Source: Treponema sp. UBA4873
GTDB lineage: Bacteria > Spirochaetota > Spirochaetia > Treponematales > Treponemataceae
NCBI GenBank assembly: GCA_002399405.1
Contig: DHDP01000010.1
Span: forward strand, 1 to 64,000
Direction: 5' to 3'
DNA: 64,000 bases
The notes under the pieces were generated by a model. It saw nothing but the letters and a program-made list of their open reading frames with translations. It made no database searches and had not been told where the DNA came from. Numbering within the stretch: the first letter of the stretch is position 1; each line of letters begins with the position of its first letter. Made by a program: the position numbers and the translations under genes. Positions 31,201-38,832 of this stretch are shown in pieces.

Positions 31201-31285
31201 GGAACATGTTGTCGAGCTGCGTAAAGTCGAGAGTTTCGTCTCTGAACGGTCCGACATTGTGCATTTTCAGAAGAACCGGTTTCAT
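28235..31285 (-). CDS. sbcC: Exonuclease SbcC (SMC-like ATPase of SbcCD)
   Basis: 1016 residues from the ATG that overlaps the sbcD stop. Walker A GNTGAGKT at 32-39, then a long coiled coil with the zinc hook CPVC (Cys517, Cys520) almost exactly in the middle, returning coiled coil, then the ABC signature LSGGETFMASISLALALTD and Walker B LFIDEGFGTLDE near the C-terminus. With SbcD it opens and degrades hairpin and blocked DNA ends (the bacterial Mre11-Rad50). Third gene of the minus-strand SDR-sbcD-sbcC set. Confidence 0.95.
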   Translation of the reverse strand: MKPVLLKMHNVGPFRDETLDFTQLDNMFLIYGNTGAGKTSVFDAMTYALYGVLNGSRKGNVRAFRSDFVSAEELSFVEFTFELAYTKYRVYRTLPQSYTTRNGTVSEKAATVSLESGADGSAFAPFNGNIAETNGRIEEIIGLNAAEFSRIVLLPQGAFADFLHESSKDRRDTLEKLFPVDSYTAVIGEVKTLAEENIRQLDTIAAQITACVEKYNQETASGELKALLKQQKELEKSQKGLMKKLPELSAEKEKLAAKLAAAQQNENNRKHLEELKSRSREIVDAKERLSLAAGAAKLSEYIHVAAQNEKNKILCGAAVKTAEQYAAGAQQELSLLAAQKDTCEAKKKAAEEAGAALPQQRNRLLQIKHLAELRTKAERAKSAENHAEEERRAATASAKTAFTAFLAAANRASAGVREDMTTAQILSLLSSAEQTARSSLNGAQLLLKNAQIREALSAELRDAEKAAEQSESAYGQARQYAANTKKCIEDLENRLELQKRNNAACYLVASLADGKPCPVCGSLSHPSPALPLPESLDLQTKLDTTRHNFELAQHDADEKLQQKARAQKHLEEKQKQLDEAEEAPSVAETQKNLDDAAKTYKAVSEASAEAARLADEYQSLQQRIQSLTQQFSAITSEAASSNAAFLQLADTIRGEPKQELPDERTLSAEIARLEKISADGSSAYTKWNNSFTEAGKQSSSAQARLEELSRQLAAAVKSADESADILSSHLSQTSFKTSAEAESALIPDEEQKMIKQSVDSYEDEVKKYTALLENAEQTDFCTELKAQIRQAENEIRKTQDELEQAGKAIQDVGGRYKTLQSYIDEKAELEKKRTELEKKAAPYKMLYNDLSGKNPKNIPFNSWALGMYFEQVVQYANTRFNRISNGRFTFKVSSDKNQGGGYKGLDLFVTDTFTGSDRDTSTLSGGETFMASISLALALTDIVQNRNGGVRLDSLFIDEGFGTLDEETLDCAITVLNNLQETKMVGIISHVESMKTAVPSQVEIVKTAEGSHIKLH

Positions 31286-32574
31286 GCCTGATCCTCCGAC
31301 CACGAGTAGTTTTCTGCAAGCTTGAGGAACAGCTTCCGTTCGTCCGCAAAATCGTCGTCCGAAGGAACGGCGCCGTCGTATACATCGTGTATGAACATGT
31401 CGAAAAGTTTTTCCGGCTTGTCGGTACTGTCCGATTCCATCACTCTGCGCCTGTCTTCCGTTGCGGCACCCGATCCGCCCGCCTCCTGATCCTGTTTCCT
31501 GAAAGAAAGAACTGCATGAAAATTCTGCCGGAGAAGCGCCATCGGATTTTCGGGAACGGAACTGTCGGTGCAGACTATCTCCACGTAGTTTTCGGCGTGC
31601 TGCGAAATCAGCTGTTCGTCGGCGCCGTTCCCGTAGAACTTTTCGAACGGCCCTGTAAGGCGGACGACCGCACGAATCGGAACGAACGGAATTTTATTAA
31701 CTTCGACGGCATCCTTTTTGATACGTACCGACAGCATGAACGTTTCAGGAGAATCGTCGAACGAGTAGGCGAGCGGCGCCCCGCTGTACCATATGTTCGA
31801 TTTTTTCCCCGCCCGCTGCATCCCGTGAAGATGTCCGAGCGCCGTGTAGGTGAACTGCGAAAATATGTCCGCGTCCACCTGTTCCGCCGTGCCGACGCTG
31901 CCGCGTTCCGAATCGGATACGTGCCCCCCGTTTGTAAAAAGATGCGCGCAGACGACTGACGGCAGTCCTTCATACGCGCTGCGGTGGTATTCCAGAATCC
32001 GTGCTGCGGCTTCTGAAACGAGTTCCTGCTGCGTGCGCAGTATGTGTTCGCCCTGAGACTGCGCCTGTCCGGCGAATAAATCCTGCTGTCCGTCCGTGCC
32101 GGCGGATGAATCCGCTTCAGCCGGTTCTGTTTCTTTCGTGCGGATTTCGCCGGGGTGGAGAAACGGTATCTGATAAACGGCAGCCGCTCCGTCCCCATTT
32201 CCGACGACAACAGCTTCGGTAAGATGCGCGGCGTCGGTGCATATGTGAATATTGTCGCCGGCAAGAATCTGCGAGGCGAACGAAAGCCTGTCCGCGCTGT
32301 CGTGATTTCCGGCGAGCATAAAAACGTGAAGGTCAGGAAACAGGTTGTGCGTCTCCGTAAGGAACGAGCTGAGCAGCGTGACGGCCTCTGACGGAGGAAC
32401 CGCCCTGTCGTAAATGTCTCCCGGAACGACGAGCGCATCGTACGGATCTCCGCCGTTCCGGGCATTCGTGAGCTCTGTCGTAATCTGCGAAAGAAACGAC
32501 TGCTGATCGTGAATAAGCGGGGTTTCGTGAAAAATTTTGCCCAGATGCCAGTCGCCTGTTTGAAGAAATTTCAT
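31282..32574 (-). CDS. sbcD: Exonuclease SbcD (Mre11-type nuclease)
   Basis: 430 residues. The calcineurin-like phosphoesterase motifs are in order: GDWHLGK, VPGDIYDRAVPP, LAGNHDSADRL, CAHLFTNGG and ALGHLHG, which hold the two Mn2+ ions. An insertion of about 30 residues rich in Glu, Ser, Gly and Gln (about 150-180) separates the fourth motif from the previous ones and is not usual. The C-terminal capping domain contacts SbcC. It starts 2 bases after the upstream short-chain dehydrogenase with no Shine-Dalgarno, so coupled translation is likely. Confidence 0.95.
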   Translation of the reverse strand: MKFLQTGDWHLGKIFHETPLIHDQQSFLSQITTELTNARNGGDPYDALVVPGDIYDRAVPPSEAVTLLSSFLTETHNLFPDLHVFMLAGNHDSADRLSFASQILAGDNIHICTDAAHLTEAVVVGNGDGAAAVYQIPFLHPGEIRTKETEPAEADSSAGTDGQQDLFAGQAQSQGEHILRTQQELVSEAAARILEYHRSAYEGLPSVVCAHLFTNGGHVSDSERGSVGTAEQVDADIFSQFTYTALGHLHGMQRAGKKSNIWYSGAPLAYSFDDSPETFMLSVRIKKDAVEVNKIPFVPIRAVVRLTGPFEKFYGNGADEQLISQHAENYVEIVCTDSSVPENPMALLRQNFHAVLSFRKQDQEAGGSGAATEDRRRVMESDSTDKPEKLFDMFIHDVYDGAVPSDDDFADERKLFLKLAENYSWSEDQA

Positions 32575-32576
32575 GA

Positions 32577-33410
32577 TTATGAGTTATGCGGTCTCTTGCA
32601 GTATTTGAAGGTGAACCACGCTCCCGTGTATCGTCCGACGAATCTGCTTGCAGTCGCCTTAAATTTCCACTTGAACGCCATTATTGCCGTGCGGCGGCCC
32701 TTTTTTACGCATGTGAGGCAGTGTGATACGACTTTCTCCGCGGAAAGCCCGTGTTTTACTTCCTTCCGTGCGCCGTTTGAGGCAACGTTTGCAAATTCGG
32801 TGCTCACCGGTCCCGGACACAGCGCGCAGACTTTTATACCGCGGTCCTTCACTTCGGCTGCGAGCGCCATCGTAAAGCTGAGCACGTACGCTTTTGTCGC
32901 ACCGTACACGGCAAAATTTCCGAGGGGAAGAAAAGACGCGAGGCTCGCTGTATTGATTATTGCGGAACCTGCTGTCATATACGGAAGCGCATAGCCGCAG
33001 AGCGCCGTAAGCGCGGTGCAGTTAAGATCTATCATGTCGAGTTCGCGGTCGACGGCTGTTTCTTCAAACGGTCCGTACGTTCCGAATCCGGCATTATTCA
33101 CGAGCGTTGCGATTGTAAAACCGCCTGATTTCTCATCGGCGCTTTTTTCCGCTTCAAGCAGAGCGGCAAAACCTGCAGCACCGTTCCGTCCGGCTATATC
33201 CAGCTGGACCGCGCGCGGAATCGGGCGCTGTACGTCCGCCGCAATGCCTTCACTGTGCAAATCGGCAAGCTCTCCGCAAAGTTCGTTGAGTTTATCCATT
33301 CTCCGCGCAATAAGCCAGATTTCATCCGCGTCAGTGTCGGCCGAAATCTGAAGCGCAAACTCTTTTCCCATGCCGGAGCTTGCACCGGTGACGATTACAA
33401 TCTTTTTCAT
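32577..33410 (-). CDS. Short-chain dehydrogenase/reductase
   Basis: 277 residues. TGASSGMGKEFA (residues 8-19) is the NADP-binding glycine motif, VNNAGFG the NNAG motif, and YGATKAY the catalytic Tyr-x3-Lys, preceded by the catalytic Ser in NTASL. Classical SDR fold; the C-terminal 50 residues (a basic stretch, KWKFKATASRFVGRYTGAWFTFKY) resemble membrane-associating ends of DltE/YqjQ-like SDRs. The substrate is not predictable. Minus-strand, promoter at 33418; the ATG has no ribosome-binding site and lies 7 bases after TATAAT. Confidence 0.9.
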   Translation of the reverse strand: MKKIVIVTGASSGMGKEFALQISADTDADEIWLIARRMDKLNELCGELADLHSEGIAADVQRPIPRAVQLDIAGRNGAAGFAALLEAEKSADEKSGGFTIATLVNNAGFGTYGPFEETAVDRELDMIDLNCTALTALCGYALPYMTAGSAIINTASLASFLPLGNFAVYGATKAYVLSFTMALAAEVKDRGIKVCALCPGPVSTEFANVASNGARKEVKHGLSAEKVVSHCLTCVKKGRRTAIMAFKWKFKATASRFVGRYTGAWFTFKYCKRPHNS

Positions 33411-33417
33411 GGGTGAA

Positions 33418-33466
33418 ATTATAAATCAACAAGCGACTTGTGAACAGAGGTGAAGATAAGTATACT
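33418..33466. promoter_or_regulatory. Overlapping divergent promoters (SDR-sbcDC leftward, GH3 lipoprotein rightward)
   Basis: Rightward: TTGTGA 33438-33443, 17 bases, TATACT 33461-33466, start of transcript about 33473, ATG at 33476. Leftward (minus): TTCACA 33439-33444, 15 bases, TATAAT 33418-33423, transcript start at about the ATG at 33410. The two -35 boxes occupy the same bases, so the promoters compete. Neither gene has a Shine-Dalgarno sequence. Confidence 0.5.
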
Positions 33467-33475
33467 GTACGGAAC

Positions 33476-34849
33476 ATGTGCACTGTAAAAAAATCTGCTG
33501 CCGGATTCGTATTTTTCTGTTTTTGGGCTGTACTTGTTTCGTGCGGCGCATCCGAAAGACGTCAGAGTAAGCGCGAAAAATCGGTACATATGCAGGCAAC
33601 TGCAGTTAATTCACTTGTTTTGCCGGAGCTTCAGGCGCAGCGGCGCGCCGTGAAGGAATACGTCTCGTCGTTATCGCTGGAAGAACAGGTATGCCAGCTT
33701 TTTATAGCGAATCTTGAGGGAAACGAAACGTATATCCCCGTCGAATGGACAAAAACGCAGGCCTCGCGGAAAGCGCTTGTCCCCGGCGGCTATCTTTTTT
33801 TTTCGTATAATATTGCAGAAACTCCTGAAAAAATAATAACGTTTACCGATTCGATCAATTCATACTGCGCGTCCCGCGGCATAATTCCGCCGTATCTCGC
33901 CCTTGATCAGGAGGGCGGGGCAGTAAACCGGCTGCGCGGAATTGCAGGTCCGCTTCCGTCGTGCGAAAAAATTTCGGAAACGATTTCCGTCGCCGACGCG
34001 TACAGGCTCTATGCGCTGCAGGCCGTGCAGATGCGCGCGCTCGGCTTTACGATGAACCTTGCGCCCGTTGCGGAAATCAGTGATGATTCGAACCGCGGAT
34101 TTCTTTCAGGCCGCAGCTACGGTGATTCCGCCTCAGTCGTCGAATACGGGACGTCCGCCGTGAACGCGTTCCAGAATAACGGCGTCGCGGCCGTGCTCAA
34201 ACATTTTCCCGGAAACACGAACACAGATCCGCACACGGGACTCCCCGAAATAACGCTTACACCTGTTCAGCTTGAATCCGACGTCATGATTCCTTTTTCA
34301 CGCCTCGTTTCTCATGCGCCGGCCGGCGTGCTCATGTCTCACGCGAGAACGTCCGCGCTCGATTCTGAAACACCCGCGTGCCTTTCCCCCAGCTGGGTAA
34401 CGGGGAAACTCCGCGGCGCGGCCGGCTTCAAGGGCATTATTTTCTCGGACGATATTTTTATGGCCGCGCTTGCGGAAAACGGATATCCCCCTGAAAAAGC
34501 CGCAGTTCTCGCAGTTGAGGCCGGCGTCGACGTCATCATGATTTCGGAAAAACGGTTCGCAGGCCCCGCTTCCGTGCTGACTGCGCGCGCTGAACATGAT
34601 GCCGTTTTTGCCGGAAAAATCCGCGCAGCGGCCGAACGCGTCGTCGGATTCAAAATACAGTACGGTCTGCTCCGAATGGAAAACGACGGTGCGTCATGGC
34701 ATGTCGTTATTCCCCGGAAAACGGACGGGAGCGCGCATGCGCGTGAAACGGAGGAACGTCTGGAACAGTTCCGGCACGCGAGAAACGAGAATGCTGCGTT
34801 GTATAGAGAATTGTTTGCAGACAGGAGCGCGCCGTATGCACAGAAGTGA
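33476..34849 (+). CDS. Glycoside hydrolase family 3 lipoprotein (NagZ-like)
   Basis: 457 residues from ATG 33476. Signal peptide with lipobox VLVSC, lipidated Cys23, so it is envelope-anchored rather than cytoplasmic like E. coli NagZ. Family 3 markers: LALDQEGGAVNRL, KHFPGNTNTDPHTG (Lys242-His243) and FSDDIFM with the nucleophile Asp in 324-326. Beta-N-acetylhexosaminidase activity on peptidoglycan or host glycans is the likely role. The usual His of the NagZ catalytic loop (GHG) is absent at KHFPGN. The next gene overlaps its end by 14 bases. Confidence 0.85.
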   Translation: MCTVKKSAAGFVFFCFWAVLVSCGASERRQSKREKSVHMQATAVNSLVLPELQAQRRAVKEYVSSLSLEEQVCQLFIANLEGNETYIPVEWTKTQASRKALVPGGYLFFSYNIAETPEKIITFTDSINSYCASRGIIPPYLALDQEGGAVNRLRGIAGPLPSCEKISETISVADAYRLYALQAVQMRALGFTMNLAPVAEISDDSNRGFLSGRSYGDSASVVEYGTSAVNAFQNNGVAAVLKHFPGNTNTDPHTGLPEITLTPVQLESDVMIPFSRLVSHAPAGVLMSHARTSALDSETPACLSPSWVTGKLRGAAGFKGIIFSDDIFMAALAENGYPPEKAAVLAVEAGVDVIMISEKRFAGPASVLTARAEHDAVFAGKIRAAAERVVGFKIQYGLLRMENDGASWHVVIPRKTDGSAHARETEERLEQFRHARNENAALYRELFADRSAPYAQK

Positions 34850-35678
34850 ACGCGCGGAAAAACTTTCCGGTTCCGAAGGATTTGAGCAGTACTATTCGTC
34901 TCTGTTTAACGAACGGTGGCCCGCGCTCAAAGCGTCGCTTGCAGGTGAACCGGCCTATACTGAATGGAGCGCCGGCGGACGCGAATCGTACTTTCTTGAC
35001 GCGGCAAGCGTTCGTGCAGCGGTGTCGCTTCCGCTTACCGGCGCGGAACGCGTGCTCGACCTCTGCGCTGCCCCCGGCGGTAAAACGCTCGTGCTTGCAT
35101 GCCTCATGTCTCCGTCGGCAACCCTCGTCTCGAACGAACGTTCCCCCGAGCGCAGGAACCGGCTTCTCCGCGTCTGCGATTCCTGTCTGCCGGAAGACAT
35201 CCGTCAGCGCGTCACCGTAACATGCAGCGACGGCGCAAAATGGTGCAGGGCCCGATCCGAATGCTACGATGCAATTCTGCTTGATGCGCCCTGTTCTTCA
35301 GAGCGCCACGTTCTTTCCGATCCGAAATATCTTTTGCAGTGGACTCCGTCGCGCATAAAAACGGTAGCTATGGAACAATGGGCGCTCGTGTCGTCGGCAT
35401 ACCGCCTGCTCGCACCGGGCGGTTTTCTGCTGTATTCGACGTGCGCACTGAGCCCTGCCGAGAACGACGAAATCATCGCCCGGCTCAGTAAAAAATTTGC
35501 CGATGCGGTTCCCGACCGGGCAAAAACGATGCCGCCGTATGACAGAAACCGCGTCCTGACGTTCTGTTCCGGTACGCTACCCGATGCGGAAAGAACGACG
35601 TACGGCTGGCATATCCTGCCCGATGCGCAGAATTCCGCCGGACCGATATATTTTTCGCTTGTCAGAAAAATGCCGTAG
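34836..35678 (+). CDS. NOL1/NOP2/Sun-family RNA m5C methyltransferase (RsmB/NSUN-like)
   Basis: 280 residues. SAM-binding core with VLDLCAAPGGKTL, motif IV DAPCSSERH (Cys153) and motif VI LLYSTCALSPAEND (Cys203), the two-cysteine mechanism of 5-methylcytosine RNA methyltransferases. It lacks the N-terminal NusB-like domain of full RsmB and has no extra RNA-binding domain, so it resembles short NSUN-like enzymes; the target RNA is not predictable. Starts inside the end of the GH3 gene (14-base overlap). Confidence 0.9.
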   Translation: MHRSERAEKLSGSEGFEQYYSSLFNERWPALKASLAGEPAYTEWSAGGRESYFLDAASVRAAVSLPLTGAERVLDLCAAPGGKTLVLACLMSPSATLVSNERSPERRNRLLRVCDSCLPEDIRQRVTVTCSDGAKWCRARSECYDAILLDAPCSSERHVLSDPKYLLQWTPSRIKTVAMEQWALVSSAYRLLAPGGFLLYSTCALSPAENDEIIARLSKKFADAVPDRAKTMPPYDRNRVLTFCSGTLPDAERTTYGWHILPDAQNSAGPIYFSLVRKMP

Positions 35679-35758
35679 AATATATCTGTAATTGTTTTTT
35701 GCCGGAAAGTACCTTATAATTTAAAAAAGTGTTTAAAAATAAATCGAAAGGAACTGTA

Positions 35759-37003
35759 ATGGCTAATACTGTTACAAAAGAGCAGAAACTTCGGAAGATT
35801 ATCGAACTCGAAAAAAAGCTCGGAGAAATCCAGGACGTCGATGTTCTCCTTGAACGCATTCTTACCGAAACACGTGAAATTGTACACGCCGACGCAGGCT
35901 CCATATATGTTTTAGAAGGCGATAATCTCCGCATAAAATACTCCCAGAACGACACGCTGCTGAAAGAACTTGCTCCCGGCGAGAAGCTGCCGTATCCGTC
36001 GTTTTCGTTTCCCGTGAATGAAAAATCAGTTGCAGGATATGTTGCGCTTTCAATGGAACCGCTGAATATAAAGGATGTGTACACAATACCCGAGGATTTG
36101 CCGTACAAGTTTAACAAGCAGACCGACAGGACGACTAACTACCGTTCCAGGTCGATTTATGCGCTTCCGCTTAAAATGGCAAACGGCCGGCTGCTCGGCG
36201 TTCTCCAGATAATAAACGCGCGGAACGGAAACGGCGACGTGATTGAATTCGATGAGGACGCGGTGCTGTATATTACGCATTTTGCTTCAAACGCGGCACA
36301 GGCCCTCGAACATACGTACCTTACGCTCAGCATGGTGCGCCGCATGTTAAAAATGGCGGAATTCAGGGATCCGAAGGAAACGTATCCTCATGTAACACGC
36401 GTGTCGGAATTTTCCAGAGAGATTTACGACAGATGGGCTTTCAGGAATAATATTCCCGAGCCGGACGCGCATAAATTCCGCGATTCCCTGACAATAGCGG
36501 CAAAATTTCACGACGTCGGAAAAGTCGGTATTTCCGACACGATTCTCAAAAAAGCGTCGCCGCGTTTTACTCCCGAAGAGCGCGCCGTAATGGAAGGCCA
36601 TACGTGTATCGGCGCGAATCTTTTTGAACCGTGCGATTCTTTTCTCGACGAGATGTGCAGGGATGTTGCGCTTCATCATCACGACAGATGGGACGGCGGT
36701 AAAACCGGGTATCCGGGGAAATTCAATTATCCCGCGTACGCAATCGGTCAGCCCGTTCCCGAGTCGGAGCCTCTAAAAGGCACAGACATTCCGCTTGCAG
36801 CCCGCATTGTCGCCGTCGCCGACGTGTTCGACGCTCTCAGCCATAAACGCTGCTATAAGGAAGCATGGGACATCGGGCAGACATTCCGCGAAATACAGAA
36901 CGAGTCGGGAAAACAATTTGATCCGGAAATTGTCGCGTCCTTTCTGCAGATACACGACCGCATCTGCACTATTTATCTCCGGTATCCCGATGCCGAAGAC
37001 TGA
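35759..37003 (+). CDS. GAF and HD-GYP domain protein, probable cyclic-di-GMP phosphodiesterase
   Basis: 414 residues from the ATG after GAAAGGAACTGTA. A short coiled coil (about 5-25) leads into a GAF sensor domain (about 25-180; DVDVLLERILTETREIVHADAGSIY is its start). The HD-GYP domain covers about 195-410: HDVGKVG (His251-Asp252), GHTCIGANLF, HHHDRWDGGKTGYP (the GYP motif complete) and AVADVFDAL. No receiver domain or membrane segment, so it senses something in the cytoplasm. Such proteins degrade c-di-GMP and control motility in treponemes. An insertion between GYP and ADVFDAL (about 325-345) is longer than usual. Confidence 0.92.
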   Translation: MANTVTKEQKLRKIIELEKKLGEIQDVDVLLERILTETREIVHADAGSIYVLEGDNLRIKYSQNDTLLKELAPGEKLPYPSFSFPVNEKSVAGYVALSMEPLNIKDVYTIPEDLPYKFNKQTDRTTNYRSRSIYALPLKMANGRLLGVLQIINARNGNGDVIEFDEDAVLYITHFASNAAQALEHTYLTLSMVRRMLKMAEFRDPKETYPHVTRVSEFSREIYDRWAFRNNIPEPDAHKFRDSLTIAAKFHDVGKVGISDTILKKASPRFTPEERAVMEGHTCIGANLFEPCDSFLDEMCRDVALHHHDRWDGGKTGYPGKFNYPAYAIGQPVPESEPLKGTDIPLAARIVAVADVFDALSHKRCYKEAWDIGQTFREIQNESGKQFDPEIVASFLQIHDRICTIYLRYPDAED

Positions 37004-37049
37004 TGCACCGCCTGCGAAGCCCGTCCGACTTTTGCGTCCGCTGCGGTTA

Positions 37050-37526
37050 TTATTCGGAAAGTTCCGCTTTTTTTATAAGCCGGTGGATTTCTTTGTCGAA
37101 GCAGTTTGCAAACGCGGAGAATTCTTTTTTGCCGTAGGTGATTGTACCGCTGCCGCCGAGGCCTGCCTGTGCAAGCTGCAGATCAAAGTTCCGTTCCGAA
37201 AGCCGCTGCCGTACGTTTTCCTTTGAAAATACGGTACCGCGGTCGTTCAGCACGCAGAGATTTTTTTCAACGCAGCGCGCCGCAAGCGGAATGTCCCGCG
37301 TCACGATCATATCGCACGGCTCTGCATGCGAAACTATATAGTCGTCCGCCGCGTCCTGCGTCTTTCCGCAGACTATCATTTCGTACGTAAAACTTTCCGG
37401 TGCGGGAATCTGATGATTTGCTGCAAATGTGACGGGAAGGGTAAGTCTTGACGCGTATCTGAGGATATAGCTTCGTACCATGCGCGGGCATGAATCGGCA
37501 TCAATCCAGATATGCACCTGTTTCAA
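37050..37526 (-). CDS. YaiI/YqxD-family protein (DUF188)
   Basis: 158 residues. IWIDADSCPRMVRSYILRYA at the start, the Asp-Ala-Asp-x-Cys-Pro motif, then DMIVTRDIPLAARC with Asp and the KxLCVLNDRGTVF strand, are the YaiI/DUF188 signatures. The fold is PIN-like and the acidic residues suggest a nuclease, but no activity has been firmly shown. ATGA overlap with zapA upstream. 37004-37049 between it and the converging HD-GYP gene shows no clear terminator. Confidence 0.88.
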   Translation of the reverse strand: MKQVHIWIDADSCPRMVRSYILRYASRLTLPVTFAANHQIPAPESFTYEMIVCGKTQDAADDYIVSHAEPCDMIVTRDIPLAARCVEKNLCVLNDRGTVFSKENVRQRLSERNFDLQLAQAGLGGSGTITYGKKEFSAFANCFDKEIHRLIKKAELSE

Positions 37527-37828
37527 TTCAGTACCTTGTCGATTTTGTCTATCATCTCGAGCGTAAGCCGTTCGGCCTCTTTTGCTTCCTCGGACGGTAT
37601 ACTACTGCTTTCTATCTGTACATTTTTTGATTTTTCTTTATAAAGTTCGTCGCAGAGCGTAATGCCGCTCATGATTGCAACTTCAATCGGATTTTTTAAC
37701 CCGCCGGCTTTCTCTACGTCGGCGGTAATCCGCTTGTAATAACCGAGCAGTTTTTCAAGATATTCAGTTTCTTCGTTCGCTCTGATTGTAAACGAGGAAC
37801 CTAATACGTCGATTTGAAGAGTGCCCAT
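37523..37828 (-). CDS. zapA: Cell division protein ZapA
   Basis: 101 residues. MGTLQIDVLGSSFTIRANEETEYLEKLLGYY is the ZapA globular head, with the conserved ANEE.EYL segment; a C-terminal coiled-coil helix follows (from about residue 40). ZapA bundles FtsZ filaments at the division site. It shares one base with the end of the ZapB-like gene before it and its own ATGA with yaiI after it. Confidence 0.88.
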   Translation of the reverse strand: MGTLQIDVLGSSFTIRANEETEYLEKLLGYYKRITADVEKAGGLKNPIEVAIMSGITLCDELYKEKSKNVQIESSSIPSEEAKEAERLTLEMIDKIDKVLN

Positions 37829-38253
37829 TAAAAAATATCAAACTGTCCGCTGCTTTCGGATTTTTTTTCTTCTGTTCCGGCGGCAGGAGTCCGGGGAATG
37901 TTCTGCACGGGAGCTGCGGATGCAGCATTCTGCGTGTGCGGAACTTCAACAGCCTGTTTCGGCTGTTCTTTTTCTGCAGCGGGTTTTACCGCAGCAGAAG
38001 CACTCTCGGAACCGGCCTTAAGTACCGAATTTTCGATAGAATTAAGCCGGTCGAGAGCCTTCAGTATACCGTTCTCGATCCTGCCCTGATCCTGCTCGAA
38101 AGAAGAAAGCTGCTCCGTTTTGCTGGAAAGCGCATTTGTGAGCTCTGAACATTTACTGCGCAGAGCATCGTTTTCCGCCTGCAGCTGTGTGATTTTTTCC
38201 ACAGCGCTTTCAACTTTCTGTTCAAGAAGAAGAACCTGATCGAGTGATATCAT
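37828..38253 (-). CDS. ZapB-like coiled-coil protein
   Basis: 141 residues. Residues 1-80 form a continuous heptad coiled coil (LDQVLLLEQKVESAVEKITQLQAENDALRS...), the kind of short coiled coil seen in ZapB; the C-terminal 55 residues are Ala/Pro-rich and disordered, ending in the hydrophobic FDIF. The function is inferred from the coiled coil and from zapA following with a 1-base overlap, so this pair may form the FtsZ-associated network. Starts 1 base after rplT. Confidence 0.7.
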   Translation of the reverse strand: MISLDQVLLLEQKVESAVEKITQLQAENDALRSKCSELTNALSSKTEQLSSFEQDQGRIENGILKALDRLNSIENSVLKAGSESASAAVKPAAEKEQPKQAVEVPHTQNAASAAPVQNIPRTPAAGTEEKKSESSGQFDIF

Positions 38254-38254
38254 A

Positions 38255-38614
38255 TTATGCCTTCAGTGCGTTTTTTGCCGATTCGACAACAGCCTTGAAT
38301 GCTGCCTGATCCTCAATAGCCATGTTCGACAGAGCCTTGCGGTTCAGTGTGATTCCGGCTTTTGCGCATCCGTCGATGAAGCGTGAATATGAGAGTCCTT
38401 CATCGCGGACAGCTGCGTTGATACGTGCAATCCACAGCGAGCGGAAAGTGTGCTTTTTGTCGTGGCGGTCAACATAAGCATGATTGAGTGCCTTGACAAC
38501 AGCGTCTTTCGCCGGTCTGTAATTTGATTTGCGGTCACCGCGGAAACCTTTTGCAAGCTTCAGGATTTTCGCACGGCGGTTATTGCGTTTTGTTCCGTCT
38601 ATTGCTCTTGACAT
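38255..38614 (-). CDS. rplT: 50S ribosomal protein L20
   Basis: 119 residues, the standard length. The basic N-terminus (SRAIDGTKRNNRRAKILKLAKGFRG), the YRPAKDAVVKALNHAYVDR helix and the LWIARINAAVRDEGLSYSRFIDGCAKAGI core are diagnostic. Early 23S rRNA-binding assembly protein. Third gene of infC-rpmI-rplT; 17 bases after rpmI. Confidence 0.97.
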   Translation of the reverse strand: MSRAIDGTKRNNRRAKILKLAKGFRGDRKSNYRPAKDAVVKALNHAYVDRHDKKHTFRSLWIARINAAVRDEGLSYSRFIDGCAKAGITLNRKALSNMAIEDQAAFKAVVESAKNALKA

Positions 38615-38631
38615 TTTCTACTCCTCAATAA

Positions 38632-38832
38632 TCAACCGTACGGAAGCATCTGCTTCCTGATTCTTCTTGCTGAAGCTTCATCCATAATTCCTGCTTCGCG
38701 GAGCTGGCGTTTTCTTTTCGGAGAACGTTTCGTCAGAATATGGCGCAGGTTCATTTTCTTGTACTTGACTTTGCCGGTACCGGTAAGCGTGTAACGCTTA
38801 GCTGCGGACTTCTTTGTCTTCATCTTGGGCAT
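38632..38832 (-). CDS. rpmI: 50S ribosomal protein L35
   Basis: 66 residues. MPKMKTKKSAAKRYTLTGTGKVKYKKM and the basic HILTKRSPKRKRQLRE segment are the L35 pattern. Its start lies 35 bases inside the end of infC, a much longer overlap than usual, which should couple the two translations. Confidence 0.96.
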   Translation of the reverse strand: MPKMKTKKSAAKRYTLTGTGKVKYKKMNLRHILTKRSPKRKRQLREAGIMDEASARRIRKQMLPYG

